Shown here one piece after another: positions 46,401-58,922 of a stretch of DNA of 64,000 nucleotides. Both the position numbers and the translations under genes were made by a program. The stretch is from Isoetes taiwanensis (Eukaryota; Streptophyta; Lycopodiopsida; Isoetales; Isoetaceae), in NCBI GenBank assembly GCA_021234155.1, contig JAJEKV010000041.1:13154689-13218688 (forward strand), read 5' to 3'. The notes beneath the pieces are model-generated. The model made no database searches and was not told the origin of the DNA. It saw only the letters and a program-made list of their open reading frames with translations. Position 1 is the stretch's first letter. Every line of letters starts with the position of its first letter.

Positions 46401-47912
46401 GATCCGTTGGGCCTCAGGCTTCGGCGGGCTTGGGGCCCGGCTTCCGATTAGTCCGACCCGCACGCATCCCGCCCGGCGATTTTAAGCCCTTGGCTGATCC
46501 GCAAGGTTTGCATCAGATCGATTCATGTAGGTTCCTTTTCTGTGGCAGTACATCTCTAGATTTAATTCGGTCTGGGAATTCTAGCCCATGCATCAACGAC
46601 CCAGCTTCTTTCCCAGCCTGGCCCTAATCTCTTTGTCCCTGTTGCCATAGCTGCAGCACAGCCCGCGTTGCAATTTCATATGTCTCAGACCAGCTACTGT
46701 CACCAATTTCTAGCTCCCTTGTCTTGGCCTGCTCCTATCTCGGTCTAGTTCAACCAGTTCTTTTGGCTTCACCTAGCTCCTGATTCATAGAGCATCAACA
46801 TGACGATCAAACGTATGGCCAGAGAGACCCGCAAGGCAAAGAACCTTCTCAGGGTGCCCGTGCCATCTGATAAGCCCTATGACCCCAATGATAGAACCTT
46901 ATCTCCGGTGCAGCCCCCTCCTTTGGGCCCCAATCTTGGCACCAATCGGCTCACCTGCATCCTCCTCACGTACCTTGAGCGAATAAACGATCGGGATCCA
47001 CTATATGCCCTCTCGAAGTGTTGGACAAACGCTGTCAATCTACTATCACTCTTCTGAGACATCCGTTCAATTACCCTTAGGAGAGTGCGGCTACGGAATC
47101 TTGTTACATGCGGCGAGCACACCAATGTTCCACCGTGCAGCCGGAACATCAGCCCACGATTCGTGCATGCCATGCCTCGGAAGATGATCTGATACCCTAG
47201 AGCCCTGATCAAACTGAGAGGATTGTTTATCCACCAGGCGGGGGGAGGTCCCACGTTGAACCTAGTATAGCCCCCAGAGCATCGATCCACTTTGAACTTT
47301 ACGCATTGTAGGTTTGGAAGAAGCGAGTGATACTCACCTTTAGTTGAGGTGGACGGAGTTTTCACTTTCCGATAATGCACATCTGGTGACGGCATCCTCT
47401 CTCGCACACCGAAGTTGGGGCAAAGACGACCCGGCCCGGCACTTGCTAGTCCATTTTCGGGATGGTTTGTCCAGATTACACATCCTCCGTCATGGTAATC
47501 ACTTGAAAGGAACCGCCCTCACTACGTCGGAAGACCTCACCCCGCACGACTCTGCGAAGCAAAGGGAAGAATTATGCCGAGTCCGCTGGCTCGACCGCGA
47601 ACGGAAGTGGGCGTTAATGTGGGAGGCCACGCTATCATCCGAGATCATTGGCCCGCTGATCCATGGACAGCTTTTGTATAGCCCGGTGTTTCCCTCCTCC
47701 GGCTTGGTTTGGTTTTGGGTGGTCTCACCCCTTTTGTTATGTTTTATTGATCACATTTTTGTGTGCTGTAACGGGGCTTAGACCCCATGTTCTGTTTTTT
47801 GGGCTTCGGCCCTCTGTTCTGTTAGGGCTTATGCCTTCTTTGTTTGTTCTGGTCCCATAACCCGATTGGGTTCCGTGGACGTTAAAACTTTTTCCTTCCT
47901 TCCTTCCTTAAT
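46400..47912 (+). mobile_element. ORF1-only LINE-like element, copy C (best preserved)
   Basis: A GC-rich leader (46400-46790) precedes ATG 46801, which opens an N-terminal block: MARETRKAKNLLRVPV, then DKPYDPND. A damaged middle follows. Then 47344-47781 encodes the C-terminal block: ARHLLVHFRDGLSRLHILRH, LTTSEDLTPHDSAKQREELC and WLDRERKWALMWEAT. This matches the L1-ORF1 arrangement (PR.IIV.F...... then .DLS.E....RR), a nucleic-acid chaperone that coats LINE RNA. Directly after it come ggtcccataacccgattggg, ccgtggacgttaaaa and a (ttcc)n tail at 47891-47909. There is no endonuclease or RT, although the element reaches its own 3' end. Confidence 0.7.
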
Positions 47913-50900
47913 TGAGCCAGATGTGAGGAACTATATCTGGGTTCAGTATCTTCAAATTAATTCTTATGATTGGTCTCGTATGCTCGAGTAAGTATATAGT
48001 GCTCCAAGCTCGTGTTCTAGTGGCATCTTCTCGTATGTGCATAAGAGATAAGATGTGTACATTTTTGCAATTCCTACTTTTGATTAAATAGCTTCTTCTT
48101 CTTTTTTATTATTCAAAATTAATTTCTACAACTCTTATTTGTTTTTTTAAATAATAAAAATCACTAGCAGCTAAAGCCACCCCTTGGTTGGTTCAGTCGA
48201 CTGAATTCATGTGGCTTTGCTTCGTATCCCCATGACGACGTGCGTATGTCGCACACTTAGGTGGAAAGTGTGACTTATGTTTTCATGTTCCCAGACGTGC
48301 AATCTGAAATAGGAAGGGCGCTCATATGTTGTGCACTTAAGTGGAAACTGTGATTTAATTTCTGAAAAATTAAGGGCATGCAAAGTTTCAGCATTTCTTG
48401 TGTGCGCCCATTAATTGCAAACCTGAATTCTATGTTTAAAAAAAGGGTCCCCTTGCATATTTATTGAACATCTAATAAGTGATCATTGGGCCTTATTATT
48501 AAACGCTTTTTGGGCCAGTGGTTATCACTAACTCCCTTGTTTTATATATGGAACGCAATATTGGTAGACATTTCTTGCATTATTGGAAAATGCCTAATAG
48601 ACAAAGAGATTTGTTCTAGTAGAACTGCAAATTTTGCATTTAAAACTTCTTTTTCATCAATTAACCTTGATAATCGATGGTAAATTTCCCTGATGGGCGA
48701 TGGGCGATGGGTAAGCAAAGAATCACGAAAACTAGATACATGAATCATCAATATCATGTAGGATCTTGCATTGCAAATCGCCAGAAGGCGAGTAGTAATC
48801 TGATTACCAAGTCTGGGCGCCAAAGGATATCCGGAATTGATATGGGTCTATTTGAAAAACTAACGGTCAAAACTGAGAGAGAGGGAAAATAACATAGAGA
48901 GAAACGAAGGTCTTGAGGAGACGGAGCGAATGTGGTAGCAGAAAAAGATGGTAACCACTCGGCTTCAAGGGGGAGGAAGTGGATTATGGATGCAAATGGG
49001 TGAGGGCAATGTGTGATCCCGGATGAATTGAATAGGCCACAAGGGGGAAGTCCTCCAAAATTCAAGAAGAAATATAAAACGAGTTTCAAGATTGCATCAG
49101 AAGATTAATTGAGGTAGGAGCCCCAATAGACGAGGTAGAAAATGAGGACGATGCGATGGGAAATCAAGAATTGCTTGATTATCTGTACAAGCCTAAAAAA
49201 GAGGTGATTCGATATGTGACACTGGAGAAGCTCCTGAAGAAAACAGATATATGGGTAGGAAATGAACTTAAGTCTCACTTTACTATTAATTATCATCTGT
49301 TTCAGCAGCAGAGGAAAGTGCAAGTTTTATTACTATCAGATAAAACACAATTCCTACCAAAAACTTGACAAATTGGCTATGTTCAAATGACGATTGGACT
49401 ACAGTTTAACACTTCAATGATAGAGGATAATGAAGGAAGAGGGCCGATAAAAAGCTGAATTTTGTTCCCAAACTAGATTTGGAGGAAGAATCGGAATATC
49501 TAACTTTTTTATATGTGGATTCCTGTGGATTCTAATTTGCCAAATTTGTTTGTATTGAAGACACATGACTGATGAAGCGAGATGTCTTAATCCTTAAATA
49601 TTAGTATTTACAAATTGTCTGTTTTTTGAAACCTTCTCATCTGCTCATAGAATGTTCTAGATACAGTTAAGGGATAGGATAGAGCCAGATCCAGGAAAGT
49701 AATAGCCCTGCAAGGAGGAGAAACAGACGAGTATTCACAGAAATTCAATAACGAGAATATTATGAAAATAAACAGGGGATGCTGAAAAATACATATGAAT
49801 GAATTTCAAAAATTAGAGTTGTTGGACAATCTTATAACAAATATATAGAACATCAATATAGGATAATAGACGAATATTACATTGTAGAGGGTGTGGGACA
49901 GAAAAAAGAAGGGAGCCTAACGGATACCCCAACAGATAGTATACAATACATATATATGTGAGAATAAAAGATGATATAAATAAAATAGGAAGTAATGGGA
50001 CAGAAGAAGCCACGAGGGCAGCAATCTGACATGGAGGTGCAATAAAGAAGTGGGGACGTAAGACATAGATAATGAGCCACTCAGCCATCAACATCACCAT
50101 CTAATAAATGATGGCTGCGAATCGTGCAAGAGGAAGGGAAAAGCCTTAATGTATAGCTCAAGGAACCTGACGGTTAAAGGGGCATGTGGTCATTGAAAGT
50201 GGAACAAGATACAATTAGGATCATGGAAAAAATTAGCGGCTATTATTAGCCAAATGGCAAATTTTTAGGGGGTCTAGGCAATTTTTGCGGCGAATTTTAT
50301 AGAGAGAGATTTCTTTAAAAAAGTAAAAAATAGCCATAGTTAAAACAAGTACTTCATTATTTTTTAGGATTAGCCAAACTATTTTTCCCCCTAAAAAGGG
50401 ATTAGCCTTTCTTTATATTACAATATTTATATATTAGATCATTAATAGTCAAACAAAATGAATTCTTATTAAAGATTTTTATAGATCGCCACCTACTAAT
50501 CATTGGTGATAGTAGTTTTTCAAATATCAGACTATGGATGTTATAAGCTATGCTGTAAGGTTATGTTAAAAGTTAATATCATCGTATGTTCCTTGATTGT
50601 TGATTATTGTTTGTAATTGTAGTACAATATGTCTAAAACTATAGAATCTACATTTTTTGCTTTTTCTCATTAGAAAAAATAGTCAAGTGAAAGCTTAAAG
50701 AAATACTTAATTCAAAAGTTACGCCAGGTCCAAATACATAAAAATGTAATGATAATAATAACTTTAGCCAAATATATATCATAAAATACTGTAAGATTTT
50801 TAAAAATAGCCGAACTATTTTTTATGAAAAAATATATATTGTGCTTAATTTTTTCGTTAGGATATTCTCGCATCATTACTTAAAATTATAATGAGAAAAG

Positions 50901-51050
50901 ACGGACAAGACCAGAAAAAAGGTGGCGATCAAGAAGGCGGTGGCCCCGGAAAAACACTAACCCTAGAAATTATGGACTATAAATATCAAAGGGAATGATA
51001 ACAGACCCACAAATCTGAGAGTGGGACATGATGGCGGGTCTAGGGTTTAA
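47913..51050. other. Spacer without assignable gene
   Basis: A 70-codon ORF at 49156-49368 (MGNQELLDYLYKPKKEVI...) is preceded in the other frames by an acidic stretch and could be a decayed coding remnant, but no family is recognised. 50200-50880 is very AT-rich with repeated aatagccaaactatttttt-like motifs. Confidence 0.35.
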
Positions 51051-51179
51051 GGCAGGCGATGAATGCGGAGGATCGATACTCGACAAGATAGCTAACAAGG
51101 TAAGACGGAAACTGAAATGAACAAGGGGAAGAAGATCGAGGAAGATCAGGGCAGCCTCCTAGAAAAGGCCAAGATTTGG

Positions 51180-51606
51180 CAACTCGGAAAACCTCACGGT
51201 CTCATGGAATCCTGAGCTTGAAGATATAGGGCCATGGTGTATCCATGACGATGAGTGTTTATGCTTAGAGAAAGGATTATCCTCATGCCTAAACTGTGGT
51301 AGAATACATCACATGCAGACAATAAAGGACATGGGTTATAATCTCCAGCTTCTGGAAATCATGGGGGTGCTAGCTGGTAAGAATGACACAACCAGGAGAG
51401 CGAACAAAGCTCAAGTACTTCGATGCTTCAACTGGTTACAACTAGCAAGGGAGATACAAAAGCCAGAGAGTTACCTATATGATTTGATAGTGGGTGATCT
51501 TGGTAAGGTATGCATAAACTGCTGCGAAAAACATCCGACAGAATATATCTGTAGGGCCTTGTTAGCCAGGAATGTGGAAAAAATTAACATTAGACCTGTC
51601 CCATGA
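51180..51606 (+). pseudogene. Unknown Cys/His-rich ORF
   Basis: One open frame runs from about 51210 (GPWCIHDDECLCLEKGLSSC, then LNCGRIHHM) through ATG 51313 to TGA at 51604. It has two Cys-rich knots: C-L-N-C-G-R-I-H-H near 51290 and CINCCEKHPTEYIC near 51511-51552. A helical, charged stretch lies between them (RANKAQVLRCFNWLQLAREI). The paired CxxC groups suggest metal binding. Upstream frames (51120-51180) read basic, Glu-rich sequence but are interrupted. I do not recognise the family. It may be an ORF of an uncharacterised retroelement, given the surroundings, or a dead gene piece. Confidence 0.35.
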
Positions 51607-51609
51607 TGG

Positions 51610-54600
51610 ACCATTAAAGGGCATTTTGGAGGTTCACAAAAAAAATCGTATAAAATCAAGAACATAAAAACTAGCCAAACCCTTTCTAAGAGTTCATATA
51701 TGGCAGTCACGCTTCAATGAAAAATACACAAAAATGTATCAGCTCCCATTCTTGTGAGTTATGCTCTAGTAAATCCAAGCGGGTCAAGTACCAAAAGCTT
51801 CATATTCACACAAAGTAAAACTGTCTTGATGAAAAGATTTTTTTGATTTTGTTAGTTATAATATTATTTTGCTACACGAGATATAGAGCAAGGCACAAAA
51901 AACCACGTCTCAATTCGAAGTCTGTGAAGGAAGGTAGAGCAATTCAAATATGACAGTCAAATCGAGTTCTCACAAAACCAAAACCGGATCTTGGTTCTCG
52001 GAAAGGCGCTTGTGATATAAAACAACAACTTTTAAGGAGGTCAATTTTATGCTTCAAATTTGGCATATAACTAGTTCACGAGGTCCTCCATCCTATAAAA
52101 ATATTTGTTGAGTTTGAATTTGATGTTTTGACTTTTATTTTTATTTTCATTTATAGGGAATTTATACAAATGGATAGCATTGCTACATATGACTCTAGAT
52201 TGTCCTCCAAAAGATCACATTATGAAAGTTTATAAGGATATGAAACCAATGCAAAAACAAGCTCGTGGAAAGAGCAAAAGACATGGTAAAAAAAATAAAA
52301 AACAATATCTGCACCTGCCCATTACTGGTCCATAGTTCATTCAAAAATTAAAAATATCCTTATGTTAGTCCATTTCAATTTGAGTTTTGGGACATGAGTA
52401 GCTCTTGAACCACTTTGTTGTTCATTATCTTGAGGATTATACTAGAAAAGATAGCATCAATTATATTATATCTTCCATGTTTATTCTAGATTGTGCCTAA
52501 GGTGTGACTTTACAAAATCACATCCTCAAAATATCTAATGTCAAGAAACCAATGCAAAAAGAACCAAGGAAAAATATGGAAAGCTTTTACTATAAAAAAT
52601 CAAGATAGACAGCTATCTGCAGTCCAGTTGCAGACCACCATTGGTCCAAATGACTGAAAGTTTAAAAATCATTAATGGTGCCACCTTAATCAATTTTGAT
52701 CTCAACTCTCACATATAGTTTACTTGTATGATCCTCTATAGGACAAAATTAATTGATTAGGTTAGCTTGCATATTAAGGGTAAGATTGAAGCACAAAAAA
52801 TTGAGAATTTATAAGGTATTTAGAACCAATTGAATTTACATGGACTTTCACTTCCACCTTTCAAAAATCATGTGGTCGAAGCTAAAAAGCCATAGTATCA
52901 TTCTATGGGGAAAAATGGATAAGGCTAGTGAGAGATATATGCTCTATACAATTGGTCTCGTGGACCATAAATGGTGATGCGTGCTTATATAAATTAAAAC
53001 CTTAGAAATAACATGTTACTTTAACATGCAACTAGAGATTTGCCAAGAAAGGTTTGCATCCATAAAAAATATAATATACATGAAAGATAACTTACATGTA
53101 ATATTATTCTACTTGGGTGACAATGCTATAGCAGTAACACAGATATGAAGTTTATGCTAGTAAGAAATAAGCAGATTTCATGGTATTCTTTTCAATAAGA
53201 CCATACAACCTATATAAGAGATCTCTATATATGTCATTTTGCACATTTTGAACTGTTTGAAAGGCATATTTGGGAAAAATTAGTGTCTCTTTCTATGAAC
53301 CAAAGAAGCATATATGAAATGTTATGTGGTCTATTTATAGATTGTCATGGTTAAACTTCACAACATCCACCTGAAATCATCAATAAACATCACTAACTTA
53401 ATCATTGTGGAGTTTTGGACCTATAATTATGGAGCTAACCCAACTTTTTATGCTCTAATATGTTAATCCGGCTGTTGTACATCATGTTTGAATTCCAAAA
53501 ATTGCATGGTTACACTCTTGTTACGCTATATGTAAGTTGATAAAAGTTATGTTCTATGTAGATATAAATAGAACATATCATTTATTACTCACATGGCATT
53601 ATGGATGGTTGTTATTGGAGCATTTTAACATATACTTTTGTCCATAATTCTGTATAGTAGATTCTTTTAGTAAATATTGAAGTTAATGACTTATGAACAC
53701 TCCGAAAAATTATGAAAATATAGCTCGTATAGTTAGCAACTCATGGCCACAAGAATTAAATCAAAACTTATTACAATGAGAGAAAACAATTCTTGAACCT
53801 CAAGCAGCTTTTTTGATCAAAATAGGGTTTGGAAGCTTCCACCGATGTTAGAGGATAGCAAGAAAACATGGGAACATAAAACTCAATGTGTTCTATGATA
53901 AACAAGTAAATACTGCCAACTTTAGCAAAGTTTAGATCACTTTATGCTAGAAATGTCAAAGAAGGCAGTTTTGGACTGGTGCAGAAACTGCCAAATTCTT
54001 CAATGTTTGAGCAATCACCACATGGTACATTGATCTCGAAGATCTCAACGGTCATTAAGAAACAAGTGATGACTGACTCAAATGATGGTAGTATATTATA
54101 AAATTGAAATTTCTTTCGTGAGTTACATGGGTTTAAGTGGCAGAGGTCATGTGGGCCAGTTCTGGTCCATGGATCAGAAATGGTCCCAGAGCCAGGTCTA
54201 GTGTTAAGAAAAGTGGAGAGACCTTGGCAACAACAAAAAAGGTACATAAGCCATAGACAGCAAGTGCATGTTATAATGCTCCAGCAGCGTGATGCCAACT
54301 CTTAGTTTTAGAACTCTTGGTTTTAGAAAAAATTTGTTTTTTTTTTTTTTTTCTTTTCATCTTTGCATGTCCCTCTTTATGATCTATTAATATGTGATCC
54401 CAACTTCTGCCTGGAAAGAATGAATAGGCTGCACCATGCGCCTCATGTCACCTGTCAGTCCTGAGAATTTGATTTTGAGGACAATTTTATAAGAAATTTT
54501 GTAACCTTGTAAGAATCTTTGTTGAAATCATGCAGAAAATTGTGAGTATGAACTCTATAATGTGTTAGATTTGGTAGAAAATTGTGAGTACGAATTTCGT

Positions 54601-54770
54601 AATTTGTGAGATGGGGTAGACTATATGTGTTATCTGAGCAATTGAAGATAAATAACCAAGCATAACTTAGTGCTAATTAGAACTAGTAAAGCACGTAACA
54701 CAGAGAGGCATCTAACATAACAATAATAACATAATAATACAATGCGATGGCTTAATCGCATAAGGCAGGA
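51610..54770. other. Long AT-rich region without recognised gene
   Basis: No coding motif, LTR or tandem array was recognised. A T run lies at 54335-54352. A minus-strand ORF of 118 codons at 54298-53942 has no family motif. Confidence 0.4.
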
Positions 54771-54977
54771 CAGAAAAGGGACTGACAAGAAAGGGAAGAA
54801 AAAGAGAACAGAAGATGGATTCTAGCAAGGAAGAAAATCAGAAGAGGCTTGAAAGGTGATGAAAGTCACTGGATAAGTATTTGTGTAAACTAGACAAATA
54901 AATTAGCAGCTTGAAGCAAAATGGTATACAAAATGAGGAAAATAGAAACCAAGGAAAAGATGGGAATAATCGGTTGA

Positions 54978-55275
54978 AAAGGATTACAGAATAAGATATG
55001 GGATAGAGAGGTACAACCTCCACCGTACACTAGGATAGCGAAGGTCTCAACCCACCAACTGGTATCCATCATTCCAAAAGACCAAAAACACGGTGCTACC
55101 ATAAACCCATATGAACTCGGGAAAACGATTGCAGGAAAGATACGGGACAAGGAGACATAACACCTGTAGGGGGATACTTAGTGGAAAGGAATACAGGATA
55201 AGCCACAGGACATAGAGGTCCAACCTCTGCCATGCACCAGGATAGTGAGTGGTTCAACCCACCAACTGGTATCTG
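54978..55275 (+). repeat. ~100-bp direct duplication, ~200 bp apart
   Basis: The blocks 54978-55080 and 55179-55275 are related throughout (gatagagaggtacaacctcc against catagaggtccaacctctgc; both contain caacccaccaactggtatc). They lie in the 5' part of the LINE region and may be duplicated leader or ORF1 sequence. Confidence 0.6.
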
Positions 55276-55551
55276 TTGATCCATGATCCGAGAATATCAC
55301 CCGCCAAAACGACCAACGCTGCATTTTGGAAAAGGGGGACAACCCCTGATCCTAGACATACACCAAGTCTACAATTCAACTTTAAAAGAAACAAAATGGG
55401 CAGGAAGCATAGGTGACGAAGCCACTGGTAATAAAGAGAAATAAATTCTTGAAAAATGTGGAGAATCACCTATAGCAACCAAGGCAATACCCACCGCAAT
55501 TAAGGAATAGTGTACAGCCCGAAATCAACGTCGCACAATCAATCAACATAG

Positions 55552-55620
55552 GAATAGAATAGAATAGATTTTTTAGCGTCCACGGAGACCGCAGTTACAA
55601 TCATTATTGGAAGAAGGGAA
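55552..55620 (-). mobile_element. 3' end of a fourth ORF1-only/LINE-like copy (D)
   Basis: The minus strand reads ggtctccgtggacgctaaaa followed by a (ttcta)n tail, the same 3' terminus and tail as copies B and C. The body of this copy, if any, would lie to the right and was not recognised; it interrupts or abuts the LINE that follows. Confidence 0.5.
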
Positions 55621-55799
55621 TCTAAACAAAATTTGAACTGAACGGAATTTGAATGGGGAATAGGAATACCGTTGGAATCTAGGCATTATAGAAGAAGACG
55701 TCAGGGCCAGGAACAGCCAAGGCATACAGATTGGAAAATGGGACAGAAGGAGGAGGAAGGACAACCTCTTTGCAGTGTAGAAGGAATAGCACAAGGGTA

Positions 55800-56835
55800 T
55801 AGTACCAGATGGCGGAAGCACCGGGAGCAGCGCAGCAGAAGAGGGTGAAGCAGCCAAGGTAAGGATCTCAAGGACTTCTTGACACAGATGGATGACAGCT
55901 AGAGGCAAGGATACCTAGGATGCATGCATTGAACGCCCTCGCAGAGATGACCAACCAAAATAAGGAGGAAATCACCCGAATTTTGGGAGGGGGGGAGGAG
56001 AATCGAAGGGATAGAGAAGACCGAGGAGGGGATACAGCCAAGGATAGAAGAAATCGAGCGGAAAAAGACAAACATCATGGAAAGATTGGTAGCCCTAGAA
56101 AAATAGAATGTAGATATAGATGCCTGACAATGTTTTGATAGGATAAAGCCACACATGCTGAATATGAAGAGAAAATAGAATTAAGCATGATGTTAGGTTG
56201 ATAAGAATCACGAAAAAAACCTAATGAGGACATATACTGAATGGCTGCAGAAATAGTGGGAAGTGTCTTCAAAGAACATCATATCATCATAGTGAAAGCA
56301 GCATGGGCAGGACACTCGACGGGCAAACCGAGGCGTATCAATCTGACATTCAGAGACATGGCGGCCAGGGAGAGGGTACTCTCACATGGGAGCCAGGTTG
56401 CGTAATGAGATAAATGTACAAGAAGCACTAACAATGATGCGGCGACGGCGGTTGCAAAAAGAACTGACCAAAGCCAGGGAGTTGAACCAGGCAGGCATAC
56501 AGGCAGGGGTACGAAATGGGAGGGTATACATTATGAAGAGAGAAAGAGATCAGACAGGACAAGAGCCGAAACTGGGGATGGAGAAAACAGAGATGAAAGA
56601 GACAAAGGACAGTCCCATGAAGACGAAGATACAAAGGCCAATAGAGACCACACGACAGGCTCTGAAGGAGCTAACAGATGTAGGGCCACAAATCCAAATA
56701 GTGTCTCAATTACAAAAAGAGGAAGGAAATGAAAGAGAGGGGGGGAAGGGAAATGGACAGCAGAATAGAAACCAGAGAACAATCAGTAACCAGAACGAGG
56801 GGACAAACCAGGAAAACAGGGGCGGAACACAATGA
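55800..56835 (+). pseudogene. LINE ORF1, decayed
   Basis: Fragments in changing frames show a charged, coiled-coil-like N-terminus (EEITRILGGGEENRRD... from 55948). Further on come TGKPRRINLTFRDMAARERV with LSHGS near 56320-56390, then LRNEINVQEALTMMRRRRLQ, then RVYIMKRE and a basic Gln-rich tail up to the stop at 56833. The RP..IN.TFR...ARERVL block corresponds to the PR.IIV.F....K...L block of L1-type ORF1, so this is probably the same protein class as in copies A-C. It precedes the endonuclease/RT ORF by only about 30 bp. Confidence 0.6.
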
Positions 56836-56867
56836 CAACAAAGGGGACGGGAGATGCAAAAGAGCAA

Positions 56868-58922
56868 GAAATGATAACCATCTGGTATTGGAATTGCACA
56901 GGGTACCCATGGGATGACGGGAAAAGGCTGGAGGAGGCAAGGGGACATGACATCATAGTGCTAGTGGAAACTTAGGAGCATAATGCCAAAAGACTACCAG
57001 GAGAAGAAGGGTTCCAGCTCTTCAACTGCTGAAAAATAAGAATTTCAAAATTGGGAGGGGAAATGTAGGCTTAGCCTGTACATAAGAAATAGAATAACAG
57101 GTAAGGCATGTATTGTAAACATGGATATTAATAAAAGATACATGCTCCTCAATATCATGCGGTCAAATAGACAAGAACTCTCAATACTAATCTGCTACTA
57201 TATGCCCAAAAGTGATAAGCTAGAATTATTGGGCTTGGGAGAGGTGATTATAAAGTGGAAGAACAAAGGCCCAATGATAGTGATAGGAGATTTCAATGCA
57301 AAGACAAAACAAGAACAGGCACAAATGCCACTCTACGATGAGGCAGATGGACAATGGACACAGGTCGAAAGACCGGAAGAATGGTCGAGAAATACAGCAA
57401 ACAAGAAACTTAACATAAGAGGAGAAATGTTGATCGAAATTTGCACGACAACTTGCATGATAATTTGCAGTGGACTACGGCGATGAAAAGAAACTCGGGG
57501 GATTTCACAAGTTAGAACATACATGAGAAGAGCATAGTGGATAGAGATGACACAATTAAGAAGGGGAAAAATTGAGACAGGAAGAGGGATAGGCAGAGCA
57601 GAATTAGTAATACGGTACAAGGAGGAGAGGTTAGAGCAATTCCAAAATAGGGTTTGAGGGGAACTCAATAGACGAAAATGGAGAAATAGTGATCCAGAGG
57701 AGAGGGGAAACATCCTTAATAATATCCTGGTGAAAGCGACGAGGATGGAATTTCGAATCAAGAACATGACGGAGAAAACAGGGGCGTTCACCCCCTCAAT
57801 CTGGTATGATGATGAGTGTAGACAACAAAAGAGACGGACAAGAATGGCAAGGGGAACATCAGAGTACCAAGAGGAGAGAGCTAAGTTCCTAAGGATGCTA
57901 AGACAAAAAGGAACGCGAACCTACTATACTGGCAATGGGACCTCGTTAGGATGCTGAAAAAACAGCCAAAGAGATTTTGGACACAACTGAAAGGCAAGAA
58001 AGGGATATGGCAGGAAAAGGGGGATGAGAAAGGAAGGGATAGATTGGGAACAATACTTGGACAGATTACACAAGACAGGGGCAGTGCCAATAAAAATGCC
58101 AAAAGAAAAGCATGACCCATGTTTTATAGCTCAAGAAGTGGGGGCAGCACTACAGAAAATGGCCAATAATAAGGCACCCGACCAATTATGGTTAGCTCCA
58201 TATTTGCCAAATGGTTTGGAAAGGTTCTGGACTGTAAGCTGAAAAACTGGGCAGAAATAGGCCAACTAAGGGCACAATGGCAGGCTGGATTCAGACCATA
58301 CCACTCCACCACAGACCATTTAGTAACATTTAGAATGCTTCGTGGATTTCAAAAAGGCATTCGACACAGTGCCGAGAGAAAAGCTGATACAAAGATTGAT
58401 AGGGCTGAAGGCACCGGAAGGACTGGTTGGATCTATCACCTGACTATATTTGACGGTATATGCAAAAATGGAAGAGAAAGACAATGCTATTGACTGTGAT
58501 ACGTGGGTAAAGCAGAGTTGCTTCCTCTCACCCACATTATTTGGAATATACATAGATGCACTGCAGGAATTTATTATGGAAAAGCAAGGACATTTGGATG
58601 CACCAAACCTGGGGAACACCAAGATACCAATAATGCTATGCACAAACAATCTAAGCATGATGGCCACCAAAAATAGAGGAATGCGTCGGATGCTGACCAA
58701 ACTGGAGAAATTTTGTACTGAAACAGGGCTCATGGTGAACCTCGCCAAGATGAAGATAGTGATGTTCAGAATCAAGGTACGACACAAGCCGTTCAGATAC
58801 CTGGGATCAGAACTCAAGGAAGCGGCAAAGTACAAGTATCTAGGATACGACACTCATGGTACTGGGAAATGGTCAAAGGGGGCTGACTCACGATTCCAGG
58901 GTCATCTGTATATTATCTTCTA
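56868..58922 (+). pseudogene. LINE ORF2 (endonuclease and reverse transcriptase), decayed
   Basis: The start reads ITIWYWNCTGYPWDDGK, the ISWN.RG.. opening of an apurinic-type endonuclease. Its core SILICYYMPKSDK and GPMIVIGDFNAKT lie near 57180-57300. RT blocks follow: ALQKMANNKAPDQLW (58147-58190), QAGFRPYHSTTDHLVTFRM (58286-58340), the frameshifted VDFKKAFDTVPREKLI (58348-58393), SCFLSPTLFGIYIDALQEFI (58517-58575) and GLMVNLAKMKIVMF (58729-58770). The usual YADD catalytic box is replaced by CTNN (about 58639-58650), so RT activity is lost even apart from the many stops. Domain order is that of non-LTR retrotransposons with one endonuclease and one RT. Similarity stops near 58922, so the 3' end is missing, unlike a normal 5'-truncated LINE. 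Confidence 0.9.

Noticed and set aside
46877-47407. Minus-strand ORF of 176 codons
   Set aside because: It is antisense to element copy C, overlaps its ORF1 remains and has no recognisable motif. Its length comes from the locally GC-rich sequence.
56428-56948. Minus-strand ORFs rich in Ser, Pro, Phe and Cys
   Set aside because: Shadows of the purine-rich LINE ORF1 coding strand.
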